Origin: an uncultured Clostridium sp.
GTDB lineage: Bacteria > Bacillota > Clostridia > Clostridiales > Clostridiaceae
DNA length: 64,000 nt
Assembly (NCBI GenBank): GCA_902785295.1
Contig: CACZYK010000001.1
Span: forward strand, 23,466-87,465
Direction: 5' to 3'
Below the pieces are notes generated by a model that searched no databases, was not told the DNA's origin, and worked only from the letters and a program-made list of their open reading frames with translations. Positions 19,405-28,090 of the stretch are shown in pieces (the stretch's first letter is position 1; every line of letters starts with the position of its first letter). The translations under genes and the position numbers were made by a program.

Positions 19405-20601
19405 TTATTCCTTCCATATACCATTTTTAACATCATAGCAACATCGTGGATTTTTAGAATGAATATTCCCACAAACTGAAATTCCTATTGGTCTACAATC
19501 ATTACATGCAAATCTATATTCACATTCTTTGCAATCTTCAATATTACTAAAATCTAGAAACCAGTTTTTTAATGTACTTTCCTTATTAATTATATTTTTA
19601 ATTGTATCTATTCTAGTATTTCCATATACCAAATTTCTTTCAAATTCACAAGGAATAACATCACCATTTTCCATAATTGATATTTTTCCATACCAACATG
19701 TATTTCTTATCATATTATTCTGAAATTTAATTTTATCAGCTTTAAAATTGGGTTTCCTTAAATATACTGGTTCTAACACTTTTTTCTTTGTTGGGATATG
19801 TGAATTTTGTGTTCCACCAAATACTTTTCTAATAACATCATACCTTGAATATTGCATTCCTATACTTTTAACAAATGAAATAATATCATCTACATAATCT
19901 TCATTTTCTTTCATAATAATAACTGCTGAGTACACCTTAATTCCATTATCTACTAAATATTTAACTGCCTTAGTCATCTTAAAAAAACTTCCTTGCACAC
20001 CTGTAATAGTATCATGAATTTCTTCCTTATGTCCATAAACTGAAACTTTCACTCTAATATTATTCTTTATAACACATTCTAGTAATTTATCTGTAAAACA
20101 AGTAGCATTAGTAAATAAAGTAACATTAATATTATATTGAGAAACATAATTTATAAGCTCAATTAAGTTTATGTAACATCCTGGCTCTCCTCCAATTATT
20201 ATCAATCTCTTAATTTTTAATCTTGCCAATTGATCAATTATGTCTTTCCACTCTTCTATAGATAACACATCCATACATCCCAAATGTGAATTACCTTCAT
20301 AGCAATGTAAACATTTTAAATTACATTTCTGAGTAATTTCAATCCATGCCATCTCTAAACTAACATTTTTACAAACATTAACTGAATATACTCTAGGAGA
20401 AAAATTCGATGATATTAGATTATTCATCTTCAACTTTTCTAAATATTTTTCATCTTCTTTTATTGTTTTTGATTTTACATAACGCCCAATAATATCACAT
20501 GCTTTTCTATTTATTGAGTATACCTTATGTGTAGAGAAATTATAGATTGCACCATTTTTTGCTCCCTCTACAAATACAACATCTTCATTTATTTCAAACA
20601 T
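19405..20601 (-). CDS. Radical SAM/SPASM peptide maturase
   Basis: A 398-residue radical SAM enzyme. The N-terminal 75 residues look like a PqqD-type RiPP recognition element. The SAM [4Fe-4S] motif C93-x3-C97-x2-C100 follows, then GEPG (SAM binding), and a C-terminal SPASM domain with many cysteines (NTCWYG, VIPCEF, CKECEYRFACNDC, RCCYD) able to hold two auxiliary clusters. Such enzymes install thioether or C-C/C-N crosslinks in ribosomal peptides. Start chosen at ATG 20601, which overlaps the stop of the preceding gene and has AGGATGG eight bases upstream. Last gene of the cluster. The exact crosslink cannot be told from sequence. Confidence 0.85.
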   Translation of the reverse strand: MFEINEDVVFVEGAKNGAIYNFSTHKVYSINRKACDIIGRYVKSKTIKEDEKYLEKLKMNNLISSNFSPRVYSVNVCKNVSLEMAWIEITQKCNLKCLHCYEGNSHLGCMDVLSIEEWKDIIDQLARLKIKRLIIIGGEPGCYINLIELINYVSQYNINVTLFTNATCFTDKLLECVIKNNIRVKVSVYGHKEEIHDTITGVQGSFFKMTKAVKYLVDNGIKVYSAVIIMKENEDYVDDIISFVKSIGMQYSRYDVIRKVFGGTQNSHIPTKKKVLEPVYLRKPNFKADKIKFQNNMIRNTCWYGKISIMENGDVIPCEFERNLVYGNTRIDTIKNIINKESTLKNWFLDFSNIEDCKECEYRFACNDCRPIGISVCGNIHSKNPRCCYDVKNGIWKE

Positions 20602-22153
20602 ATATTTTACCATCCTTTTGTATTGGTGTATCATTATATAATTTTTCTAACTCTTTTATGGTATATTTAAATTGACTTGAATTGCTTTGCATTTTTTCTA
20701 TTATAATTGGTATATTTGTTCTACACCAATTTATATCATTTTCCTCATAAAGATGAAAAAAATACTCCTTTAACATTTGAAACTCTTTTTGTTCAGCATC
20801 TTTAACATATAAATGATACTTTTCCGCTAAGGGATTAACATGCCTCACCAATTCATATTTTCTTTTCAAAGAATTAAATTGACCTTTTACTTCTTCTAAT
20901 TGAGGAATCAATTCATTTGTAAGAAAATTTACAACTTCTTTTACTTCTGGATAATAAAAATCATAAGCACTTGTATTTAAAAATGAATATTCCTTTTTTA
21001 GTAATCCATCATTTCTAACTTTTTCAAGTAATTTTGTTCCTTCCAATAATTGAACTTTCAATCCACCATAATGATAGTAATTGGAGGATTTTAACTCTAC
21101 TAAATACCTATAATTTTCTTTAAAAGTTTCCAATGTACTGTAAGGATTAATAAATATCATTCCATATCGAGGCGATATTCCATTATTTTTCAATATTTTA
21201 ATAGCCTCAATTCCTTCTGTCAAAGTAGATCTTTTATTGTAAAGCAATCTATCTTTTTCATTTCCAGCATCCACCCCTAAAAACAAGTGATGAAATCCTA
21301 TTTTATTCATTTGTTTTATTAATTCATAATTCTTGGGATTACAGATTGATTTACATTTTGCAAATCCTGAAAACACAATATTTAAATTGAGCTTATCTAT
21401 CTTTTTAAACAATAACCACAAACGTTGTCTATTTATATCTGTATCAACATCAAACAAATCATCATCAACAAAAAAATACTTTCTGACACCAAATGTTGTT
21501 GTCATATAATAAATTTCATTTACTATTGCATCAGGTTCTTTATATGTTACCCTTCCCTTTCTTGAACAACAAAACGAACATGCTCCAGTACAAATATTTG
21601 CTTTTGTTAACATACAATGTGTCTTTTTAATATTTCTAGAATATTCATCATTAATAAAATAATCGTATGCATGTTCTCTGCATACTTGATTTTCAATATT
21701 TTTTTCTTTATTTAAGAAATCGTTTTTTGAAATTATATTTTTATCTCCTATAAGTAATTCAGACGAATCTATATAATGTTCTAGTAATCGTTTTATTGGA
21801 GACTCTCCATCACCCAATATTAAGTAATCAATATTTGTCATATCTGCTAAGATTGATTTATAATTCATTGATATAAATTGTCCACCCATAAAGACAATAC
21901 TATCTCTTTGCATATCTTTTATGTATTTTGCAATTTCCATAAATAAACAGTAATTAGTCTCAAATACTGAAAAGCCGTAAAAATCATACTCCATTGATAA
22001 ATCTTCTTTTATAAATTCTAATGTTTCTCTATGATGATAAAATTTTGTATCTACCTGTATTGAACATTTATCTCTTAAATATTGTGCAATATAATCCACA
22101 CCAGTATTTCCATATTTATAACTATTAATAATTGAAATTAATAATACCTTCAT
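20594..22153 (-). CDS. Cobalamin-binding-domain radical SAM enzyme
   Basis: A 519-residue protein of the B12-binding radical SAM class. The N-terminal 150 residues form a Rossmann-like domain with MGGQF at 89-93 and LGDGE at about 113-117, as in cobalamin-binding radical SAM proteins. The cluster motif C188-x3-C192-x2-C195 follows and then a TIM-barrel core (FFVDDDLF, LGVDAG). Members methylate unreactive carbons or carry out ring and sulfur chemistry on RiPPs and other substrates. It lies 3 bases after the methyltransferase gene and overlaps the SPASM gene, so all three are one operon with the precursor. Confidence 0.8.
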   Translation of the reverse strand: MKVLLISIINSYKYGNTGVDYIAQYLRDKCSIQVDTKFYHHRETLEFIKEDLSMEYDFYGFSVFETNYCLFMEIAKYIKDMQRDSIVFMGGQFISMNYKSILADMTNIDYLILGDGESPIKRLLEHYIDSSELLIGDKNIISKNDFLNKEKNIENQVCREHAYDYFINDEYSRNIKKTHCMLTKANICTGACSFCCSRKGRVTYKEPDAIVNEIYYMTTTFGVRKYFFVDDDLFDVDTDINRQRLWLLFKKIDKLNLNIVFSGFAKCKSICNPKNYELIKQMNKIGFHHLFLGVDAGNEKDRLLYNKRSTLTEGIEAIKILKNNGISPRYGMIFINPYSTLETFKENYRYLVELKSSNYYHYGGLKVQLLEGTKLLEKVRNDGLLKKEYSFLNTSAYDFYYPEVKEVVNFLTNELIPQLEEVKGQFNSLKRKYELVRHVNPLAEKYHLYVKDAEQKEFQMLKEYFFHLYEENDINWCRTNIPIIIEKMQSNSSQFKYTIKELEKLYNDTPIQKDGKIYV

Positions 22154-22156
22154 AGC

Positions 22157-22837
22157 CTATTCCTTATTTTCATAAATCAAATAATTAACACATTTGTGAC
22201 ACATTTGAGCATCACAAACAATTCTTCCTTTTTCATATAGCCATTCACATTCTCGCATTGCCCCCATAGAAGCTACTGTAGGATATAATAATATTATCTT
22301 TATATGACGATTTTTTCTTTTTAAACTTTTTTTAACATTATTAATCCACTTCATATATGTTTCTTTGTCATAAAATGTATTAAATAAATAAAAACATGTA
22401 ATATCATCTTTTATTGGCATTTCTATTGCATTGCCTTTAAACATTTCTATAGTGTATTCTTTATCAGAAAATTTAGACTTAAAACTCTTTAAATTTTCTA
22501 TAAATATATTATACAAGTAGTCCTCATGTTCAATTCCATACAAATTTTTATATCCATTTTTTGCCATATAAAACAATAAAATTCCTGTTCCTGCTCCAAC
22601 ATCTAAAATAACTTCATCTTTGTCAATCATCCCACTATTTATTAATTTATCTAGTAAAAGCAAATTAGTTCCTTCGTATGGATTAAATCTAATATCTTTT
22701 TTAGGAATTGGAGTTCCCTCTTTAAGACCATATTCATTCAAAAAACTATTTAAAACTTCTTTTCTAATTTTTCTTTTTATTTTATTTGCTTTTTTTTCTA
22801 AACTTACTGCCAACTTTATTTTTATATTTACAAACAT
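22157..22837 (-). CDS. SAM-dependent methyltransferase (class I)
   Basis: A 226-residue Rossmann methyltransferase: motif I ILDVGAGTG, then GIEHEDY (acidic residue binding ribose) and CFYLFNTF (motif IV region). The C-terminus carries a cysteine cluster (MRECEW, CDAQMCHKC), unusual for a plain methyltransferase and possibly metal binding. Start at ATG 22837 with GGAGGAG five bases upstream; the ORF extends 12 codons further upstream but those codons run into the terminator hairpin. Likely tailors the peptide encoded upstream (N-, O- or C-methylation). Confidence 0.75.
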   Translation of the reverse strand: MFVNIKIKLAVSLEKKANKIKRKIRKEVLNSFLNEYGLKEGTPIPKKDIRFNPYEGTNLLLLDKLINSGMIDKDEVILDVGAGTGILLFYMAKNGYKNLYGIEHEDYLYNIFIENLKSFKSKFSDKEYTIEMFKGNAIEMPIKDDITCFYLFNTFYDKETYMKWINNVKKSLKRKNRHIKIILLYPTVASMGAMRECEWLYEKGRIVCDAQMCHKCVNYLIYENKE

Positions 22838-22848
22838 ATCTCCTCCAC

Positions 22849-22877
22849 AAAAAAAGGAAGGATGCCGAAACACCCTT
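22849..22877 (-). terminator. Intrinsic attenuator between RiPP precursor and tailoring genes
   Basis: Minus-strand stem AAGGGTG/CATCCTT (7 bp, one G-T) with loop TTTCGG, then CC and seven T. It sits between the precursor stop and the methyltransferase ribosome site, so partial read-through would make much more precursor than enzymes. Confidence 0.8.
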
Positions 22878-22900
22878 TAAAAATATTTTACATGCTGTAA

Positions 22901-23011
22901 CTAGTAGTTATCATCATCGTCCCAAAATGGACCACAATCAGTATGACAAGATGATGAATTTACATTTTCTGATACAGTAACACATTCTAATGTTGCTTCT
23001 TCAATATCCAT
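22901..23011 (-). CDS. Putative RiPP precursor peptide (36 residues)
   Basis: A 36-codon gene starting MDIEEATLECVTVSEN and ending CHTDCGPFWDDDDNY. A consensus AAGGAGG lies eight bases before the ATG, and a promoter lies 55 bases further upstream. The N-terminal half is acidic and leader-like; the C-terminal core holds a C-x3-C-G-P-F-W motif with a run of aspartates, plus another cysteine at position 10. It is the first gene of an operon with a methyltransferase, a B12 radical SAM enzyme and a SPASM enzyme with a recognition domain, which is the standard RiPP layout. I do not recognise the precursor family. Product unknown. Confidence 0.75.
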   Translation of the reverse strand: MDIEEATLECVTVSENVNSSSCHTDCGPFWDDDDNY

Positions 23012-23063
23012 TTCAAATACCTCCTTATACAAAATAAAAAATTCTATAAGCATTTATATTATA

Positions 23064-23091
23064 ATTATAACAATTTTTTTCAAATATTCAA
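23064..23091 (-). promoter_or_regulatory. Promoter of the RiPP cluster
   Basis: Minus-strand TTGAAT (23086-23091), 16 bases, TATAAT (23064-23069), placing the start site about 45 bases before the precursor ATG. Confidence 0.6.
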
Positions 23092-23235
23092 TAATCTTTA
23101 ATAGTGTTTATTATTAAAAAGTAAATTTATTTATCATTATCAAAATCTTTTAATTATATATCTTTTTTAGTTTCCATTAAATTCAGAATACACATACCCT
23201 AAATTAACATATAACATCTTTTCCCTTTTTACCTA

Positions 23236-23300
23236 CTTTCATTACTAATTTAAGTATATCTTTTCTTTATAATTTTATATTGTTTATTTGTATAACTATT
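23236..23300. repeat. Orphan copy of the DUF1703-gene upstream repeat
   Basis: About 60 bp here (core AAGTATATCTTTTCTTTATA) repeats the sequence found just upstream of the two DUF1703-type genes at 25080-25140 and 29670-29730, but no such gene starts here. It is probably what remains of a deleted copy. The rest of 23092-23499 is A+T-rich with no gene seen. Confidence 0.6.
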
Positions 23301-23499
23301 TATATTATTCTCTTCTTTCTGTAAAAGTGAAATTATGTTTACTTGCTATCTTTTAAAATTTTTATTTTTTTACTAATTAATATCATATAATTCTTAGTCA
23401 ATATTTTCCTCTTCTTGCATCCAATTAATAATATTTTCTTTAATTAAATATTACTATAGTTTAAGATAGTATCTGTAATTCTCATTTACAAAAATATAG

Positions 23500-25062
23500 T
23501 TAATTCAATTCTTCAATTTTGCATTCATGTTCTTTTGTTTTTGAGTTATAGCAAATTCCTACTGCAAGTATTTTTCTTTCTGCATTTTCTTTTATGAATT
23601 TCATGGAATAATCTTTTTCTTTTATTTGATTTATTGCTTTTTCTGCTGTATCATCTTTCTTTAATTCAAGTATTATTGCAGTACCATTTTTCTTTCTTGG
23701 GTGAAACATAAAATCTGCATAGCCTTTTCCACTCTTTTCTTCACGTTCAATTTTATATTCATTTCTTGCTGAAAGATATGCTAAAGTCACTACACATGAT
23801 AAACTATTTTCATCATTATATTGAAGTATTGGTATCTCACTATTATGAATATTATTAATTATCTTTTCCATTGTCTTTGTATCTTTATTAAGGGTTGCTT
23901 TTAGCATATTTGATGAATTTTTAACTATTCTCATAACTTCTCCAAAAGCTTCATCTTTTAATGCTTTTTCAAATTCCTTCATAAGTTCTTTATTTGGAAT
24001 TCTTATTGTTCCATCATAATAGGATAAAAAGCCATAAACTATCATTGCTGAATATATTTCTTCTCTTGTTTTTGGTGCTTCTTGTCCTGCTCTAAATTCC
24101 TCATCTATAAATATATCTACTGTATTTCCAGCTACCATTTCTATAACATCATCACGTACTTCTGCTATATTATATTTTAAATAAAATAATACCTCATCCA
24201 TTCTTCCAGTATTGGTCCAATAACTTCTGCACTTACCATTTTCAAGTGCCTTAACTACTGATCTAGGATTATAAATCTTTTCACCATCTTCAGTTAAGTA
24301 TCCATTATACCATTTACTTATTTCATCAAAGGAAAGAACATTTTGTTTGTCACATAAATATTTTACTTCATCTTCAGTAAACCCAAAATAATTATCATAA
24401 ACACCATCATTAATCATTGTATATTCATCAAACATATTAAGAGCAGAACCCTCTGAATACTTCTTTATAGGAAGAACTCCTGTCATATAACAAAGTGCTA
24501 CATATGGTTTGTCTTTTAAAAGATTTCTTAAAAATTCTAAAAAATCTTGTTGATTTTCTTTAAATAAATCATGACTAAATATATAATCCCATTCATCTAT
24601 TATAAATATAAATTGTTCACTAGTTGTAGATAAGATATCACCTATTGAAAAATATTTTTCTACATCTATCTGAGGATAACTTTCTTTTATATCATTAATA
24701 ATCGATACTTTTATCATATTAATATAATCATTATAAGAAGTTCCTTTCTCTGAAATTTTGCTTAAAGAAATATTTATAACATTATATTTATTTAAATTTT
24801 CTAAATAAGACTTTTCTTTACTTATATTAAGCTTATCAAAAATATCCTTTGAATTATATCCTTTTGTATAATATGCACCTAACATATTTATTATAGATGA
24901 CTTTCCAAATCTTCTTGGTTTTGTTACACAAATATATTTACTAGGTGTACTTATAAATGTATTCAATTTCCCTAATATATTAGATTTATCAATAAAATAC
25001 TTTCACCTTGCTAATTCATTAAAATTTCTTAATGCTGTATCTGTATTTAAATAAATAGACAT
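23500..25062 (-). pseudogene. AAA-ATPase/PD-(D/E)XK (DUF1703-type) gene with in-frame TGA
   Basis: Reading from ATG 25062 gives MSIYLNTDTALRNFNELAR then TGA (25003-25005), after which the same frame continues for 488 codons to 23500. The intact paralogue at 28091 has serine at this position in an otherwise matching segment (KYFVDKS), so one base change (TCA to TGA) explains the stop. Downstream, the Walker-like PRRFGKSS, the IIDEWDYIF acidic motif and the C-terminal nuclease signature (YADFMF, ILELKKD) are all intact. Re-start at TTG 24966 has no usable ribosome site. The family pairs an AAA-type ATPase (PF09820-like) with a C-terminal PD-(D/E)XK domain; role unknown. Confidence 0.75.
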
Positions 25063-25077
25063 TATTCTTTTCACCTG

Positions 25078-25140
25078 CTTTCATTAATAAATTAAGTATA
25101 TCTTTTCTTTATAATTTTATATTATTTATTTAAATAAAAA
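25078..25140. repeat. Upstream repeat of DUF1703-type genes, copy 2
   Basis: Nearly identical to 29668-29730 and 23236-23300. It lies upstream of the start codon of the broken copy and probably carries its ribosome site (GCAGGTG) and promoter. Confidence 0.6.
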
Positions 25141-25234
25141 CTCTTAAAATCTAGCTATTTATTTATTAATTAATTGTTTTAAATAAATTACATTGATATT
25201 TTTTATATTTTCAATTTTTAAAGCATAAAATACC

Positions 25235-26893
25235 TTATTCTTTTTTTAATACTCTGCATTTTTTCTTAAAGAAACTTATGCCATATTTAATTATTTTCTC
25301 ATATCCTTCTTCTATTAATTCTGTATCATAGTTTCTGTTGTCTATTTGTTTTAAGGCTTCCTTGCATTTATTATCTAAATCTTTTAGTTTATCTGCCACT
25401 TTAAGCTCTATTATTATAGCAGTATCTTCTTCTGAGTTTGTTATAAATATATCCCCTCTTCCATCTCCACTTTCTCTATTGGATTTTATTATATAATCTT
25501 TCATGTTTAATAATATACCTACCATAAATCCATGATAAAAGTTTTCATAGGAATCATGAAAGCTTATTGTATTTACTAAAAGACTTCTTATCTCTTTTTC
25601 TAGTGATTCTATATCACCATTTATTAAACTATTAAAGAATTTTGTTAAATCTTTTTTAGCTATATTTTCCCTAAACCACCCCATAATTTTATTCTTAAAA
25701 ATGTACTTTACTTCTTTATTAGGTATTTTTAAACACATTATTTCATTATTATAGGAAGTTACTTTTAGATATCCTGTTAAAAGCAATATATTCCATAAGC
25801 TATCACTTGTGGTATATAAATCATCATAGGTTACATCTAAATGTAACTCTTTAGTTATACATTCTCCTTTCATTAAACTCTCTATTTCAGATTTAGTTGT
25901 TTTATCTGCTCTTTCTATTAAGGTTCTTACTATACTGTTCGAACTTGTGTTTGCCCAATAAGATAGTGGTTCTTTATTTTTGTCTAACATTAAATCATTT
26001 AGATACTTTATTAAACTCCAAGGATTATAAACTTCCATACCACTAAAATTGTATCCATCATACCATTTTTTTATATCTGCATATTTATCAGTAATATTAT
26101 AATCTTTACATATACTCAAAATATCATCTTCTGTAAAGCCAAAAAACTCTCTATAATTTGCATCTAATATAGAGCATACATTTAAGTTATTTAGTCCTGT
26201 AAATATGCTTTCTTTAGATATCCTTAAGCAACCTGTAACTACAGCAAAATCTAAAGAGTCATTTGATTTTAAAGCAGACTCAAAAAGTGAACGAATAAAA
26301 TCAACCATTTCTTTATAAAAACCTTCAAAGAAAGCATTTTCAAGTGGTACATCATATTCATCTATAAGTATTATTACTTTCTTTTTATAATATTTTTCTA
26401 AACTTTTTGCTAAAAATTTTAAAGATGTATTATAGTCAGATATGCTACCTTTACCCTCCATTATATTTCTAAATTTCTCTTTTTCATATTCTAATAAATC
26501 ATCAGCACTTAAAACTTCTTTATGGCTATTAAACTCTTCAGATATAATTTCTACTATTTTATCATATGCCATACCAAAGGTTGGTTGCTTTGCTGCTTTT
26601 AAACTTAAACTTATTACTGGATATTTACCCATACAATCTAAGTATTTCTGACTTTCATTCATTATTTTTAAACCTTTAAAAAGATAATTATTGTCTTCTT
26701 CAGTTTTCTCAAAAAAGTATTTTAACATACTCATATTTAAAGTCTTGCCAAAGCGTCTTGGTCTTGTTATTAAGGTAACTTCACTTTGCATATCTAATAA
26801 TTCTTTTATATATAGAGACTTATCTACAAAATAATACCCTTTATCTATTAACTTTTTAAAATTATCTACTCCTATAGGTAATGGCTTATTCAT
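25235..26893 (-). CDS. AAA-ATPase-like/PD-(D/E)XK nuclease-family protein
   Basis: A 552-residue protein of the same broad family as its neighbours but from a different branch: LPIGVDNFKKLID and YYFVDKS at the N-terminus, TRPRRFGKT (P-loop-like) at about 42-50, ILIDEYDVPL (Walker B-like) near 180, and a C-terminal PD-(D/E)XK domain with GRGDIFI and IIIELKV (D-x(n)-E-x-K). Complete in length. Members are abundant in gut anaerobes and Bacteroidetes in many copies; the role is unknown, with mobile-element, DNA-repair or defence roles suggested. Start ATG 26893 with AAAGGTG upstream. Confidence 0.85.
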   Translation of the reverse strand: MNKPLPIGVDNFKKLIDKGYYFVDKSLYIKELLDMQSEVTLITRPRRFGKTLNMSMLKYFFEKTEEDNNYLFKGLKIMNESQKYLDCMGKYPVISLSLKAAKQPTFGMAYDKIVEIISEEFNSHKEVLSADDLLEYEKEKFRNIMEGKGSISDYNTSLKFLAKSLEKYYKKKVIILIDEYDVPLENAFFEGFYKEMVDFIRSLFESALKSNDSLDFAVVTGCLRISKESIFTGLNNLNVCSILDANYREFFGFTEDDILSICKDYNITDKYADIKKWYDGYNFSGMEVYNPWSLIKYLNDLMLDKNKEPLSYWANTSSNSIVRTLIERADKTTKSEIESLMKGECITKELHLDVTYDDLYTTSDSLWNILLLTGYLKVTSYNNEIMCLKIPNKEVKYIFKNKIMGWFRENIAKKDLTKFFNSLINGDIESLEKEIRSLLVNTISFHDSYENFYHGFMVGILLNMKDYIIKSNRESGDGRGDIFITNSEEDTAIIIELKVADKLKDLDNKCKEALKQIDNRNYDTELIEEGYEKIIKYGISFFKKKCRVLKKE

Positions 26894-26992
26894 TCTTTCA
26901 CACCTTTCTTTTATTATTTCTTAAAATTTACATTGATATTTTTACTTTTTAAAATTTACATTGATATTTTTTATTTTTGAATAATAAAACTT

Positions 26993-27056
26993 TCTCAAAT
27001 TCTTTATTAGGTATAATAATTATATATTATTATCTTCTTTCTGTAAAAGGAACTAC
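26993..27056. repeat. 64-bp repeat, remnant of a DUF1703-type gene (copy A)
   Basis: Essentially identical to 31257-31320. On the minus strand it encodes IIIPNKEFEKDL and a stop, matching the conserved IPNKE motif inside the DUF1703-type proteins. Both copies therefore look like fragments of a lost family member. Confidence 0.6.
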
Positions 27057-27120
27057 ATTGATATTTTTAATATAAATACCTTATTGTTAAATAAAAATAT
27101 GCTAAATTTAATAAAGATAG

Positions 27121-27388
27121 TGATAAAATAAACTAAATGTGGTAAAATATAAATATCGAGTGAAGAAAAACGAATTTACGCAACCCCAAAAGCCCCTAAA
27201 AAAAGGGGTAGGTTACGCAAGAAAATAAAAACTTGAGAAAATGGCTTGAACACTAGCTTTTAAAGGATTTTCAGAAAATGCGTAACCTAAAAATACACCC
27301 TAAATTTAAAGAAAAATTTAAAATCAAAAAGGGGTTGCGTAAAATGGCAAAATTAAACCGCATGAACACTAGGTTTCAAAGGGGTGCT
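27121..27388 (+). promoter_or_regulatory. CRISPR leader with nested inverted repeats
   Basis: This stretch precedes the first CRISPR repeat. It holds TTACGCAACCCC (27176-27187), perfectly inverted at 27331-27342, and inside that pair GGTTACGCA (27211-27219), perfectly inverted at 27279-27287. A 19-bp sequence starting GAACACTAG occurs at 27248 and again at 27364 (17/19). A possible -10 box GGTAAAATAT lies at about 27141. Arrangement on the left plus a decayed last repeat on the right indicate the leader end. No start codon in this stretch has a convincing ribosome site. Confidence 0.65.
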
Positions 27389-27989
27389 GTGGAAATTGCA
27401 TTAGACCTGTTTAAGGGATTGTCACCTATTTCACCATACTTAGTGTTATCGCCTATCATTGCGTGGAAATTGCATTAGACCTGTTTAAGGGATTGTCACC
27501 AGTGTATGTTGGCTTTCCATCACTCAATACTTCCCGTGGAAATTGCATTAGACCTGTTTAAGGGATTGTCACCTTTAAAATCTCAACTTGTTCGCTCTGT
27601 AATCTTGAAAGTGGAAATTGCATTAGACCTGTTTAAGGGATTGTCACATATCACAATCTGTATTAGCATTTACCCCTTCTGCTATGCTTAGTGGAAATTG
27701 CATTAGACCTGTTTAAGGGATTGTCCAGCAATTCTATCTCAGCAATTCTATGTGGAAATTGCATTAGACCTGTTTAAGGGATTGTCACACACATGTCATG
27801 TGTTCAGCCTTTCTTCTAATATTGCTCGTGGAAATTGCATTAGACCTGTTTAAGGGATTGTCACTAACATCATAAACAATTTCCAAAGCCTTCTCTTCGT
27901 GGAAATTGCATTAGACCTGTTTAAGGGATTGTCACATTCCAATCAACTTTGTCTTGAAACTCTTCCACAAAGTGGAATTACATAAAAAA
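27389..27989 (+). CRISPR. CRISPR array, 8 repeats, 8 spacers, no cas genes in window
   Basis: The 37-bp repeat begins GTGGAAATTGCATTAGACCT and ends GTTTAAGGGATTGTCAC. Copies start at 27389, 27463, 27536, 27611, 27691, 27752, 27828 and 27899; all are identical except the fifth, which lacks its last two bases. A decayed ninth repeat starts at 27972. Spacers are 37, 36, 38, 43, 26, 39, 34 and 36 bp. The fifth is odd: a 12-bp unit CAGCAATTCTAT twice, two bases apart. The 3' end ATTGTCAC resembles the 8-nt tag (ATTGnnAC type) of class 1 systems, supporting plus-strand transcription from the left leader. Type I or III is likely; subtype cannot be told. Cas proteins must come from elsewhere or be missing. 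Confidence 0.93.
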
Positions 27990-28025
27990 AGTAGCAAGTA
28001 ATCTTAAATTCACTTGCTACTTTTT
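27984..28025. terminator. Bidirectional terminator
   Basis: Perfect palindromic arms AAAAAGTAGCAAGT/ACTTGCTACTTTTT between the array end and the convergent ATPase gene; T or A tracts on both sides. Confidence 0.85.
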
Positions 28026-28090
28026 AAAACTTTATTCATCTCTTATTTCATACATAATATCATAAATTTCTTCACTAAGTTCATCACATG

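Larger units (their letters stand above)
25189..27068. repeat. Four copies of a 15-bp repeat TACATTGATATTTTT
   Basis: Copies begin at 25189, 26929, 26957 and 27054. They flank the 552-residue ATPase gene on both sides, and two of them are in tandem directly upstream of it. Meaning unknown: a protein-binding site or the remains of a duplicated boundary. Confidence 0.6.

Noticed and set aside
25003-25005. TGA as a selenocysteine codon
   Set aside because: The paralogue has serine here, not cysteine; no hairpin of SECIS type follows and the family is not a selenoprotein family.
26929-26975. Short tandem repeat as a second CRISPR array
   Set aside because: Only two adjacent copies of about 20 bp with no spacer-like intervals; other copies are scattered.
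27278-27691. Open frames repeating the peptide VEIALDLFKGLSP
   Set aside because: They are translations of the CRISPR repeat; frame and stops follow the repeat period and there is no ribosome site.
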